From NCBI RefSeq assembly GCF_000758665.1, contig NZ_CP009285.1:5208001-5272000 (forward strand): DNA of 64,000 bases, read 5' to 3'. Numbering within the stretch: the stretch's first letter is position 1; every line of letters starts with the position of its first letter. This DNA is from Paenibacillus borealis (GTDB taxonomy: Bacteria > Bacillota > Bacilli > Paenibacillales > Paenibacillaceae). This document shows positions 9,741 through 17,705 of this stretch, piece by piece. Below the pieces are notes generated by a model. That model made no database searches. It saw nothing but the letters and a program-made list of their open reading frames with translations, and had not been told where the DNA came from. The position numbers were made by a program, and so were the translations under genes.

Positions 9741-9976
9741 GACAACCCCACCTTCGCTGCAATCTGTAACTTGTGAATCCGCCTATATGTAAGAATAAGA
9801 ATTTATATGCTTCATGCTAACCATTATCTGCATCATTCCCAAGGCAAAGCCGTTTGTGTGAAGCCATTACATTTATATGTTTATCTTGTCAGCAAGAATA
9901 GAATAATTACATTTTATCATCAGTTTGTCACAAATCAACTATCCGCTTTTACAAAATCAGCTATAATCCCTCACGA

Positions 9977-10011
9977 AAATCACACCTTGACCGCTGAAAT
10001 CGCACCTTGAC
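9977..10011. repeat. Pair of 15-bp direct repeats 20 bp apart
   Basis: AAATCACACCTTGAC (9977-9991) and AAATCGCACCTTGAC (9997-10011) differ at one base and have a 20-bp period, about two turns of DNA. They lie in the 378-bp gap between the divergent dynA and padR. The spacing fits a dimer binding site, but no regulator is known. The rest of the gap (9741-9976) is AT-rich and must hold the dynA promoter, which I could not pick with confidence. Confidence 0.55.
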
Positions 10012-10031
10012 AGATGATTCCAGATTCATTA

Positions 10032-10085
10032 ATATATCCATAACGGATATATCACTTTTGGATATAGCCAATGTGGATATATAAT
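10032..10085 (+). promoter_or_regulatory. padR promoter with GGATATA operator boxes
   Basis: ATATATCC (10032-10039) faces GGATATAT (10045-10052) as an inverted repeat. Two further boxes, GGATATA (10060-10066) and GGATATAT (10075-10082), overlap a promoter with -35 TTTGGA (10057-10062) and -10 TATAAT (10080-10085), 17 bases apart. ATAT-rich dyads of this kind are typical PadR sites, so autoregulation of padR is likely. Confidence 0.7.
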
Positions 10086-10118
10086 CATGATATCAAATTA
10101 TCGGACAGGAGGTGTGTA

Positions 10119-10469
10119 ATGTCTAAGAACAACCCATTGCCAACGGAGCAATTATCTGACTCGGCTTATTATATTCTGCTCGCTTTGCTCACTCCGAAGC
10201 ACGGCTATGCAATCATGAAGTACATCGAAGAGCTAACCGAGGGGGAGGTCAAGATGGGGCCTGCCACACTCTACACACTAATAAAGAAACTGCAGAAATC
10301 CGGCTACATTCTATTGAACGAGGATGAGGATGAGCGGCGCAAGACCTATCAGATCACCTCAAGCGGAACGGCTCTGGTGGAAGCTGAGATCGAACGGAGA
10401 CTACGTATGTCGAGGCACGGGAATATAGCACAGCTAAATGCTAAGGAGGCGTTGACTTATGAAAATTAA
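10119..10469 (+). CDS. PadR-family transcriptional regulator
   Basis: A 116-residue PadR-type winged-helix repressor. The N-terminal domain shows the family pattern (LSDSAYYILLALLTPKHGYA, then GPATLYTLIKKLQKSGYI with the recognition helix, then a wing ending RRKTYQITSSG). The C-terminal dimerisation helix is short, as in the small PadR-s2 subgroup. The ATG at 10119 has AGGAGGTGTGTA directly upstream. The gene overlaps the next one by 11 bases, and GGATATA boxes cover its promoter. In Firmicutes such pairs of padR and a DUF2812 membrane gene form small self-regulated units, often responsive to membrane or antibiotic stress; the inducer here is unknown. Confidence 0.93.
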   Translation: MSKNNPLPTEQLSDSAYYILLALLTPKHGYAIMKYIEELTEGEVKMGPATLYTLIKKLQKSGYILLNEDEDERRKTYQITSSGTALVEAEIERRLRMSRHGNIAQLNAKEALTYEN

Positions 10470-11016
10470 TAAGCAGACACGGTACATTCTGTCTAAGGGA
10501 CTGGCTTTTGCAGAACAGAGTGAAATGAATAAATTAAGCAGGTTGTCGGAGAATGGCTGGGTGCTGGAGCGTTTCTCCCGGTTTGGTTCTGGTTTCATTG
10601 TCCGCAGAGGTCCTGCGCATAAGCAAATTTACTGTCTGGATATCCAGCATGTGCCGCAGAAGGACGAGAAGGAGTACCATGAAATGTTCGCTGACAGCGG
10701 CTGGGGTTATGTTTGTTCCGCCGGGGATATGCACATATTCACTGCTGAACCGGGAACCGTTCCCATTCATACGGACCGCTCAACACTCTATGAGAAATAC
10801 CGCAAAATTACCCGCACCAGCAAACTTTTCGCCATCGTAGTGATGGTGCTGACAATTCTCACCATGACCTTGATGTACCTGTCGAGCCAGGTCTGGGGTC
10901 ATGAGCTGCCATATAATCTAACACAAGTTTCCCTGTTGCTATGTGCCATGTTCTTCCTGCCTGCAATGATGGTATACATCGCCTTCTCTTTAAGGCTGCG
11001 TGCCCATTCAAATTAA
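10459..11016 (+). CDS. DUF2812-family membrane protein paired with PadR
   Basis: A 185-residue protein of the DUF2812 family. The N-terminal half is soluble, with the family pattern of a Gly-Trp turn (LSENGWVLERFSRFG) and a DSGWGYVCSAGDMHIF segment (about residues 75-92). Two transmembrane helices follow (about 120-142 and 153-176). The start overlaps padR by 11 bases, and GGAGGCGTTGACTT lies in front of the ATG. Co-transcription with padR is well established for the family, but its molecular role is unknown. It may sense or pass on membrane stress to PadR; that is inference. Confidence 0.85.
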   Translation: MKINKQTRYILSKGLAFAEQSEMNKLSRLSENGWVLERFSRFGSGFIVRRGPAHKQIYCLDIQHVPQKDEKEYHEMFADSGWGYVCSAGDMHIFTAEPGTVPIHTDRSTLYEKYRKITRTSKLFAIVVMVLTILTMTLMYLSSQVWGHELPYNLTQVSLLLCAMFFLPAMMVYIAFSLRLRAHSN

Positions 11017-11049
11017 TTCACTCCGGCTATATTAACTGTTATGCTTCAT

Positions 11050-11229
11050 CCTTGTTGTACGTATTACAACTTTGATTCAGCGATCCCTGCGTACTCGGAA
11101 GGATTGTTGTATAAAATACAAGAATTGTCCGGCTAAACCGCCTGGAGGAGGAGAAAAGCTGCTTTTCCTACAACAATTTCGAAATAACGCCGTGAAAATG
11201 AGCAAATTGTTGTACTTAGTGCAGGATTT
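11050..11229 (+). repeat. 180-bp dispersed intergenic element, copy 2
   Basis: Second copy of the element seen at 3991-4170 and 52559-52738, here on the plus strand downstream of the DUF2812 gene and in its orientation. This copy has the best hairpins: GTTGTA-N5-TACAAC near the start, TTGTA-N5-TACAA in the middle, and an 11-bp stem between TACAACAATTT and AAATTGTTGTA near the end. The conserved core between the hairpins contains GGAGGAGGAGAAA. Confidence 0.82.
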
Positions 11230-11261
11230 TTATAAAAATTGGTTTCACACCAACATAGCTC

Positions 11262-11292
11262 AAAAAGAGCCGGCCACAAGGGCCGGCTCTTT
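11262..11292. terminator. Bidirectional intrinsic terminator
   Basis: A 12-bp stem, AAAGAGCCGGCC with GGCCGGCTCTTT around a 5-base loop. On the minus strand it is followed by T-rich sequence and ends the nth transcript; on the plus strand it could stop transcription from padR through the repeat. Confidence 0.88.
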
Positions 11293-11309
11293 ATACTTGT
11301 AGAGTGCTA

Positions 11310-11576
11310 TTAAGCTGTTTCCAGAACTGGAAGCAGGATTTCGAACACTTTGCCGTGCTGCAGAATAGTGAGGCCGCGGGCTTTGTCCTTCATTACAACC
11401 ACTTCAGGTTTCACGGACATACGTTCCAGGTAAAACTCAGGTACGTCGCCGGAATGGCTGATTGTAATACCTTCTACTTCCTGCTCTTCATTTTCTTCCA
11501 TCGGGCTGTCGACCACACGGTCAAAAATATCGGAGAAAGCTTCAAAATTATCGGTGTATACAGAAATGCACTTCAT
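11310..11576 (-). CDS. Conserved hypothetical protein downstream of nth
   Basis: An 88-residue soluble acidic protein (MKCISVYTDNFEAFSDIFDR at the start). It has no signal peptide, membrane helix or motif that I recognise; the pattern of alternating hydrophobic residues suggests a small alpha/beta fold. The ATG lies 2 bases after the nth stop, and the shared terminator comes just after it, so it is very probably the last gene of an nth operon. A TTTAGAGATGAAG site precedes the start. No function can be assigned. Confidence 0.75.
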   Translation of the reverse strand: MKCISVYTDNFEAFSDIFDRVVDSPMEENEEQEVEGITISHSGDVPEFYLERMSVKPEVVVMKDKARGLTILQHGKVFEILLPVLETA

Positions 11577-11578
11577 CT

Positions 11579-12289
11579 CTATCCCATCCTCTTCTTCATC
11601 TCTAAATCTTTGTTTGGTTTCGTATGAACCTTATCTTTCCTGATTACAGCGGTTTTCATACGTTTTTTGCCTTCCCGGCATACATCCAGCAGCGGGCAGA
11701 CCTGGCATTGCGGATTCTGCGACTTACAGTGATAACGCCCGAAAAAGATCAGCCGGTGGTGCGTTAGCGTCCATTCGTCACGCGGCACCGCCTTCATCAG
11801 CTTCTTCTCCACTTCCAGCACCGAATCTTTCCAGCCCGCAAGCGCGAGCCGTTTGGCTACCCGTTCCACATGAGTATCCACGGCAATGGCCGGTACGCCG
11901 AAAGCGTTCGATATGACCACATTCGCAGTCTTGCGGCCGACACCCGGTAAGGTTACCAGCAAATCATGGGCCTGAGGCACTTCTCCGCCATACTGCTCAA
12001 TAAGAATGGAGCAGAGGTTCTGAATATGCTTGGCCTTGTTGCGAAATAAGCCAATCCGCCGGATATCCCGCTCGAGCTCTTCAAGCGGCACTGAAATGTA
12101 GTCGATGGGAGCTTTGTACTTCTGAAACAGGTCCTCGGTCACTTTGTTCACTGTTGCGTCCGTACATTGGGCCGAGAGCAGCACCGCAATGGTTAGCTCA
12201 AAAGCGTTACTGTGATTCAGCTCGCAATGCGCATCAGGGAACATGCCTCCGATGGTATCCAGGATGTGGCGGACTTCTGCGACTTTCAT
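11579..12289 (-). CDS. nth: Endonuclease III
   Basis: Nth is the base-excision repair enzyme that removes oxidised pyrimidines and cuts at abasic sites. The 236-residue protein has the helix-hairpin-helix LPGVGRKTANVV with the catalytic Lys, and the catalytic Asp in the following AIAVDTHVERVAKRL (about residues 112-148). A C-terminal iron-sulfur loop has four Cys (CKSQNPQCQVCPLLDVC, about 188-204). The length is a little longer than Escherichia coli Nth (211), with a basic tail. The ATG follows GAGGGGACACT. In B. subtilis nth directly follows dnaD; here the two are 17 kb apart, so the cluster has been broken. Confidence 0.96.
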   Translation of the reverse strand: MKVAEVRHILDTIGGMFPDAHCELNHSNAFELTIAVLLSAQCTDATVNKVTEDLFQKYKAPIDYISVPLEELERDIRRIGLFRNKAKHIQNLCSILIEQYGGEVPQAHDLLVTLPGVGRKTANVVISNAFGVPAIAVDTHVERVAKRLALAGWKDSVLEVEKKLMKAVPRDEWTLTHHRLIFFGRYHCKSQNPQCQVCPLLDVCREGKKRMKTAVIRKDKVHTKPNKDLEMKKRMG

Positions 12290-12431
12290 AGTGTCCCCTC
12301 CACGGAGTCCTTACACCCGCAGCAGATCACACGGGCATAATTTCTCTAGTTAAAAGAAATATAAGCAAAGAATACATTATATCGTATACTTCCATAGCGT
12401 TCAAGCGAACACAGTGCTGACCTTATATTTC

Positions 12432-12473
12432 AAAAAAACGTCTTGATTCAGGGCTGAAGCCTGGATCAAGACG
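12432..12473 (-). terminator. Intrinsic terminator of the SLH gene
   Basis: A 14-bp stem (12439-12452 with 12460-12473, one G-U pair) followed by seven T on the minus strand, 30 bases past the stop of the SLH gene. Confidence 0.9.
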
Positions 12474-12502
12474 GTGTTTCACACGGAAAATCACCAAAAC
12501 GA

Positions 12503-15253
12503 TTATTGTTTCACTATTTCCACGATCTTGTCGTTATTAAAATACATTATAATATTATCATTTTCTTTGAGAGATTGCACGGATAAAGTCGTGTCACCTT
12601 GATGAATATATGCATTTGCAGCAAGCGCAAATTTATAATTTTCATTAAGTGTGGCGCGTTTGGTCATAATTTCATTGGTCGCAGTCTCATAACGCGAGAA
12701 GGTGCGGCTGAGCTGACTGAATACGGAAATAATGATTACTCCGCTGGCATCCTTACGCGCTAATACCCGATCCGCTGTAGTAAGGCCGCTCAGATCTGTG
12801 GTAGTCACACCGTCACGGGTAATTCTTACCCCTGCGCTGGCGGTGAAGATCTGTGGCACTCCGGAATAATCCTTCACGGTGAAGGTTTTCGCTGCAGCAT
12901 CCACTGCTGAGACTTGACCGGAATACTGCTTAACCGACTGCAGCGATAATACTGTAGTCCCGTCAAAGTTAATGTTCACATAATCGCCCGTCTTAATCTC
13001 ACTAAGAGTGGTTGTCTGGCCGGCTTCATTGGTAAGAGGAACTGCCGCTACATAAATATCGCTGGTTCCACTGCTTGTCTTGACAGTGACTTTGTTGGTA
13101 TTGGCATTCACTCCTGCAACCTCAAGCTGTGCAGATGAGGCTACCCGCAGAACCGAAATTACCTCTTGATTGCCCGATAGTACTGCAGTTACAGGCACAT
13201 TCACCGAAACATCTGCCATGGTCGCACCGGTTTTGCCGAAGATATCGACGGCGAGTGGATAACTCATGGTCATCAGCTGTCCATTACTCATTTTGAAAAT
13301 GATGGTCTTCGTCGCAGCATTGATCGCAGTGAGTGTACCGGAATATTTAGTTGACAGCTCAACAGACAATGCCCGCTCATTAATAGCAGTCACATCTACT
13401 TTCCGGTTTTCGGCAAGCCTTGCACCCATACTGGTAATCGATGTTGTCGGGGTACCATCATAAGACATTTTAGTACTTGTATCCAGCTTGATTACATGTG
13501 CTTTGCCAACATTATCAGTGAAGGTAAGGAATTGTGTCTTCGCATTGAAATCAACCACCGTTGCTCCGGTAAACTGATTGATTTGCCGGCTGACTACCTC
13601 AATTTGGGTTACCTGATCACTGCTGTTCAGTGTGAGCTGAACATTGTCACCGCCTACTGTGTCAGCAATCAAATCACTCATAACAGGATTAGTAATATTG
13701 GGAATAATAATTACAGGCTTCGCAGCCAGCAGCTTCACTTCACGGCTTCCATCCGTCTTTTGATAGACAATTGTAGAATTCGTCAGTTCATAGATAAAGC
13801 CCTTAACAGTACGCTCTACACCTGAAGTAACTTCTACAGAACGGATCACGTTATCCTTGATCGTGTAGGAGGCAGCAGCACCTGCCTTCAAATCAGCCGG
13901 CAGAAGAATGGAATTCTGGGAGCTGAATAGGGAAACCCCATCTTCCCATTTGAAGCTTTCTGTAGTTCCGTCTGCATTCTTGAACGTTATGCTCTTGGAA
14001 GCCGTATCCACACTTTGGATCGTGCCGGTTGCGGTCTTATTTACTATGCCAGAGGTCACTTGAACCTTCACCACTTTATGGGAACCGCTGTACGTTTCAC
14101 GTGTTAATCTAATTTTGCTGCCTGCAGTAATCGATGACGGCTGGATCACTGTTCCATTCACATCGGTGAATACAGTACCGGCATCATAGTCATATTGATC
14201 ATAACCCAAAGCTGAATCAACCCAGACTATACCCGAAGAGACCTTCGTTAAAGTCCCCTCCGCCTGATCGATTTGTTGTGTCGGGTCAGTCAGCTCTACA
14301 TAAGCTGCGTTATACGTTGCACCGATAACGGTCACCTTGGTGTAAGGCTGAATCTCATTCAAAGAGATACGGGTTTCGGAAGCACTTGTGAAATAAGCAG
14401 TGTTCGCATTCAAAGTGAAGTCCGCTGTGTTGCCATTACTAAATAATGTCAGCTTGCCGTCATTCAACGAACTAACTGTGCCTTTGAATGTATTGTCGTA
14501 GTCAAGCGTGTTGTGTGCCTCAGCACGGCTGAAGAAGGTTGCCAGCTGGGCACGGGTAACAGCACCCTGCGGGTCGAAGCGGTTGCCGTCCAATCCGTTG
14601 GCCAGCCCCAAATCAACTGCGGTGTTAATATAGCCGCGCTTATTGGCAGATACCTTGGAATCGTCGGCAAAACCGGTCGGTTCACCCGCTGCCGCTACTG
14701 CAGATGCACTCTTGCCCAGCGCCCGGACCAGCAATTCTGCAACCCATTCGCGGCTTGCCTTGCGCTCTCCCCAGGAGGTCTTCAGGTTATCTGCAGCCAT
14801 TTCTACCGTTTTATCCAGCAGCCCCTGCTGGAAGGCCAACACAACGTAAGGCTTATAATAGTTAGTTACAAGGAAATCAGCAGGCAGAACCACATCTGTG
14901 CTGGTGTTCACGTTGCCCTGCAGCTTCATAAAGCGCAGTGCCATGAGAACAGCCTCTTGCTGGGTAACCGAGTCTCCCGGACGGAATAAACCGTTATTGC
15001 CGACAACGATCCCTTGGGTTGCCAGCTTGTAAATATGTTTCTCGGCCCAGAAGCCCGTTTTGACATCACTGAATATCCCTGCAGCAGCTGCTGCTGTCTG
15101 GGTAGTTACGGCTGCTGTGGATGTTCCGGCGGTGGTACTGTCGGCAAAAGCCGCTCCCGCACCGCTAAGCACCATAGCGCCGGCCAATACAGCTGACACC
15201 GCTTTGGCAGAATAGGATTGAACGCTACGCTTTAATCTTTTTTGACCGGACAA
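12503..15253 (-). CDS. S-layer homology (SLH) domain surface protein
   Basis: A secreted wall protein of about 916 residues. A basic N-terminus, hydrophobic core and GAGAAFA cut site form a signal peptide (about 1-37). Three SLH repeats follow (starting near IFSDVKTGFWAEKHIYKLA, about residues 50-230; the clearest are the first and third, with RPGDSVTQQEAVLMALRF and DPQGAVTRAQLATFFSRA), which normally bind pyruvylated wall polymer. The rest is a series of beta modules of about 70-90 residues with a recurring pattern such as GTIQSVDTASKSITFKNADG and GQVSAVDAAAKTFTVKDYSG. The TTG start at 15253 was chosen because GAGGGGA lies 8 bases before it and the signal peptide starts there; ATG codons further up would add an odd leader. 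Confidence 0.85.
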   Translation of the reverse strand: MSGQKRLKRSVQSYSAKAVSAVLAGAMVLSGAGAAFADSTTAGTSTAAVTTQTAAAAAGIFSDVKTGFWAEKHIYKLATQGIVVGNNGLFRPGDSVTQQEAVLMALRFMKLQGNVNTSTDVVLPADFLVTNYYKPYVVLAFQQGLLDKTVEMAADNLKTSWGERKASREWVAELLVRALGKSASAVAAAGEPTGFADDSKVSANKRGYINTAVDLGLANGLDGNRFDPQGAVTRAQLATFFSRAEAHNTLDYDNTFKGTVSSLNDGKLTLFSNGNTADFTLNANTAYFTSASETRISLNEIQPYTKVTVIGATYNAAYVELTDPTQQIDQAEGTLTKVSSGIVWVDSALGYDQYDYDAGTVFTDVNGTVIQPSSITAGSKIRLTRETYSGSHKVVKVQVTSGIVNKTATGTIQSVDTASKSITFKNADGTTESFKWEDGVSLFSSQNSILLPADLKAGAAASYTIKDNVIRSVEVTSGVERTVKGFIYELTNSTIVYQKTDGSREVKLLAAKPVIIIPNITNPVMSDLIADTVGGDNVQLTLNSSDQVTQIEVVSRQINQFTGATVVDFNAKTQFLTFTDNVGKAHVIKLDTSTKMSYDGTPTTSITSMGARLAENRKVDVTAINERALSVELSTKYSGTLTAINAATKTIIFKMSNGQLMTMSYPLAVDIFGKTGATMADVSVNVPVTAVLSGNQEVISVLRVASSAQLEVAGVNANTNKVTVKTSSGTSDIYVAAVPLTNEAGQTTTLSEIKTGDYVNINFDGTTVLSLQSVKQYSGQVSAVDAAAKTFTVKDYSGVPQIFTASAGVRITRDGVTTTDLSGLTTADRVLARKDASGVIIISVFSQLSRTFSRYETATNEIMTKRATLNENYKFALAANAYIHQGDTTLSVQSLKENDNIIMYFNNDKIVEIVKQ

Positions 15254-15335
15254 TTCGATATTCCCCTCTCTATGGCTCATATGAATTTCTATGTTGGCTA
15301 TTTCGTCAGCCATTGGCCCTTTTCCTGCGCAATGC

Positions 15336-15995
15336 CTACAATCCGTTGTTCTCACGTGTAATCGGATGCACGAGATCCACATGCCCCATCAGGCTCTCTA
15401 CCTGCTCTCCGTCTACCAGCACATCGATATTCTTCACTTCTTCAAACTGGAAGAAGGTCTGGGACAACGCGCTAATTGCCAGGGCCTCACCGCCTGCACC
15501 AAGCTGCGCTTCATCCGGCTTATGAATATCCAGGACAATCTGTCCATTCGTGAATTCCAGAGATTTCAGCTCAATTTTGTTCCAAAGCGGAATCTGATCA
15601 GCATTCTTGCTGGTTTGCAGAGCCTTGAAGGCTTCTGTATATTTTTCTTTGGCATCCGTGAAGCTGATGGAGACTTCGGCCGCCACCAGATCTGTCTGCT
15701 GAGGATCCGTATAATAAATTTGGATATTCTGGTTCTGCTTCTCTGGTGCTGCCGGCTGTTCAGTAGCTGCAGGAGCTTCTGTGGCCGCAGGCTCTGTCGT
15801 ACTTGTTGCCTGAGGTGCATTAGTGCTATTAGCACTGCTGTCGTTTCCTGCGTTTCCTTCAGCTCCGCTCGAAACGGAGGATGAATCCTGTCCCGCTGCA
15901 TCCGCCGGCGATGCAGTTGGTTTGTCACCGCATCCCGAAATTACTGCGAGCAGCAATACTGCTATACCTGCATATGTCAATTTCTTGTTCATCAC
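15336..15995 (-). CDS. GerMN-domain lipoprotein
   Basis: A 219-residue lipoprotein: a short signal ends in VISGCGDKP, so Cys about 22 is the likely lipid anchor. A low-complexity linker rich in Ala, Ser, Thr and Gln (about 25-85) leads to a C-terminal GerMN domain (about 88-205; IYYTDPQQTDLVAAEVSISF and LDIHKPDEAQLGAGGEALAI). The domain was named after GerM of B. subtilis, needed for sporulation and germination, where it acts at the cortex side of the wall. A GGAGGGGG site precedes a GTG-ATG pair; either could be the start. Its position just downstream of two wall amidases fits a role in wall remodelling, which is inference. Confidence 0.85.
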   Translation of the reverse strand: MMNKKLTYAGIAVLLLAVISGCGDKPTASPADAAGQDSSSVSSGAEGNAGNDSSANSTNAPQATSTTEPAATEAPAATEQPAAPEKQNQNIQIYYTDPQQTDLVAAEVSISFTDAKEKYTEAFKALQTSKNADQIPLWNKIELKSLEFTNGQIVLDIHKPDEAQLGAGGEALAISALSQTFFQFEEVKNIDVLVDGEQVESLMGHVDLVHPITRENNGL

Positions 15996-16028
15996 TAAAT
16001 AACCCCCTCCATATGAATACGGGCAGGA

Positions 16029-16086
16029 CAGGGCCGCAAAGTCCTCAGACCCGAATCTATGGCCGAAAGACGACTTTGCGGCCCTG
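16029..16086. repeat. 15-bp inverted repeat between amidase and lipoprotein genes
   Basis: CAGGGCCGCAAAGTC (16029-16043) and GACTTTGCGGCCCTG (16072-16086) are a perfect inverted repeat around a 28-base loop. No T tract follows on either strand, so it is not a standard terminator. It begins 13 bases after the amidase stop and could be an RNA-stabilising or processing hairpin. Confidence 0.7.
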
Positions 16087-16099
16087 CTGCCGCCCGCTG

Positions 16100-17542
16100 T
16101 TATTGAACCCCGAGATATTCCTTAATCCCGCTGACCATAGATGCAGCAACTTTGTTCTGAAGTGATTCCGTGAACAGAAGTGCCTCATCATTCTTGTTGC
16201 TGAGGTAGCCAACTTCAAGCAGTACCGCAGGCATTGTTGTCTCGCGTATAACGTGGAAGTTGCCGTAACGTACACCCCGGTCACTAAGTCCGGTAGCCTG
16301 TACAAGATACTTGTGCATCACATTAGCCAGAGCCTTACTGGCTTCGCGCTGGTAATAGGTCTCCGTTCCGCTTGCTGCGGACGAGCCGCTGCTGTTGGCA
16401 TGGACGGAAATGAATAAATCAGCTTTGAGGTTATTGGCAATTGCCGCCCTGTCCTTCAGTTCAAGGAAGGTATCATCACTGCGGGTCAGAACCACGTCAA
16501 TTTTGTTCTCCTGCTTCAGCAGCTCTGCCGCCTTCAGAATAACAGCGAGGTTGAAATTCTTCTCGTATTTACCCGTAACACCCACGGCCCCAGAATCTTT
16601 GGCTCCATGCCCGGCATCGAGCACCACCAGTTTACGCCCGCTGTTGCCAGGCTGTGTAGAAGTATCCCCGGTGCTCTGCGCATTCAAATCAATGACAATC
16701 AGCTTGGAGACATCGCCTGAAACTTCAACGCTATAATTTTTGGAGGTATTAAGGTCAATTACAAAACGGACTGTATACGGATTGGTACTATACAGCGAAT
16801 AGCGTATACCGGATACTTCCGGATAATCCGTAACCGTAAGCATACCGTTCAGATTGGGATCCAGCTGTTGTCCTGTACCGAATACATCAGAGAAAGTGGC
16901 ATTCGGCAGGTCAATCACAATCCGGTCCGGTCCGGTCACTTTGGAAACCTTCGGCTGGGTGTTGCCCTCAAGGGCAATGGTTAGCCGGTTCTCATTGAAG
17001 CTGATTCCGTTAATCATGCTTAGGCCGTTTGCCGCGTCATCCGGCGGGACTACAACGGTCCCCCCGTCTCCGCTACTTCCACCCGTTTCGGTGTTAGAAT
17101 CCGGGATTTCCGGGGTAATAAGATCTACAATCTTCTTCGTATTGTCCCATTTGACTGTAAGGCCAAACTGCTCTCCGATGAATCTGATCGGCACTAGGGT
17201 TGTACCGTTCCGCAGGAGCGGTGACGTGGTCAAGATCACGGTCTTGCCGTCTACGGAGGCTGCTGTCTGATTAACGATCAGCTGCATAGTCTTTCCTTGT
17301 TGTTCAATCGTAACGGTCTTGCTTGTCTGATTCCAGTCTACCTTGTATCCAAGGTTCTCAGCGATCATTCTTAGCGGCACCATAATGGAGTTGTTTACAT
17401 TTTCCACCGGAACATCCTGCCCTGCGGTCAGTTCCTGTCCATCCAGGAAAATCTTGTTGGTAGCGGCGGCAGCTTGTCCATGCCCCGGCAGAATCACAAC
17501 AAAGAACAGCAGCAGCAACAGCATACAAGCAAATTTCTTCAT
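16100..17542 (-). CDS. N-acetylmuramoyl-L-alanine amidase with copper amine oxidase-like N-domain and AMIN domain
   Basis: A 480-residue secreted wall hydrolase. After a signal peptide (about 1-25, ending GQAAAA) comes a copper amine oxidase N-terminal-like domain (about 30-140: VPLRMIAENLGYKVDWNQ and VPIRFIGEQFGLTVKWDN), then an AMIN domain (about 175-290; NRLTIALEG, DRIVIDLPNATF), which targets wall, and an Amidase_3 zinc domain (about 305-478). The zinc and catalytic residues lie in VVLDAGHGAKDSG, SVHANSS and LLEVGYLSN. It cleaves the bond between muramic acid and the stem peptide. A close paralog lies upstream, suggesting tandem duplication. The start ATG follows TAGAGGTGAAGA. Confidence 0.93.
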   Translation of the reverse strand: MKKFACMLLLLLFFVVILPGHGQAAAATNKIFLDGQELTAGQDVPVENVNNSIMVPLRMIAENLGYKVDWNQTSKTVTIEQQGKTMQLIVNQTAASVDGKTVILTTSPLLRNGTTLVPIRFIGEQFGLTVKWDNTKKIVDLITPEIPDSNTETGGSSGDGGTVVVPPDDAANGLSMINGISFNENRLTIALEGNTQPKVSKVTGPDRIVIDLPNATFSDVFGTGQQLDPNLNGMLTVTDYPEVSGIRYSLYSTNPYTVRFVIDLNTSKNYSVEVSGDVSKLIVIDLNAQSTGDTSTQPGNSGRKLVVLDAGHGAKDSGAVGVTGKYEKNFNLAVILKAAELLKQENKIDVVLTRSDDTFLELKDRAAIANNLKADLFISVHANSSGSSAASGTETYYQREASKALANVMHKYLVQATGLSDRGVRYGNFHVIRETTMPAVLLEVGYLSNKNDEALLFTESLQNKVAASMVSGIKEYLGVQ

Positions 17543-17705
17543 TCTTCACCTCTAAGACTCTAGTATTCCGCCCCCAAACGAGCGTTCTTGATGCATCCCT
17601 ACTGACAACCTTCGACATAGTTTAGACGCCTGATGAGCTTAAAAGTTGCGAATAAATACCATTTAAAATCAAGACTGTTCACACGCAGCTCCCTTGCCGC
17701 GGTAT

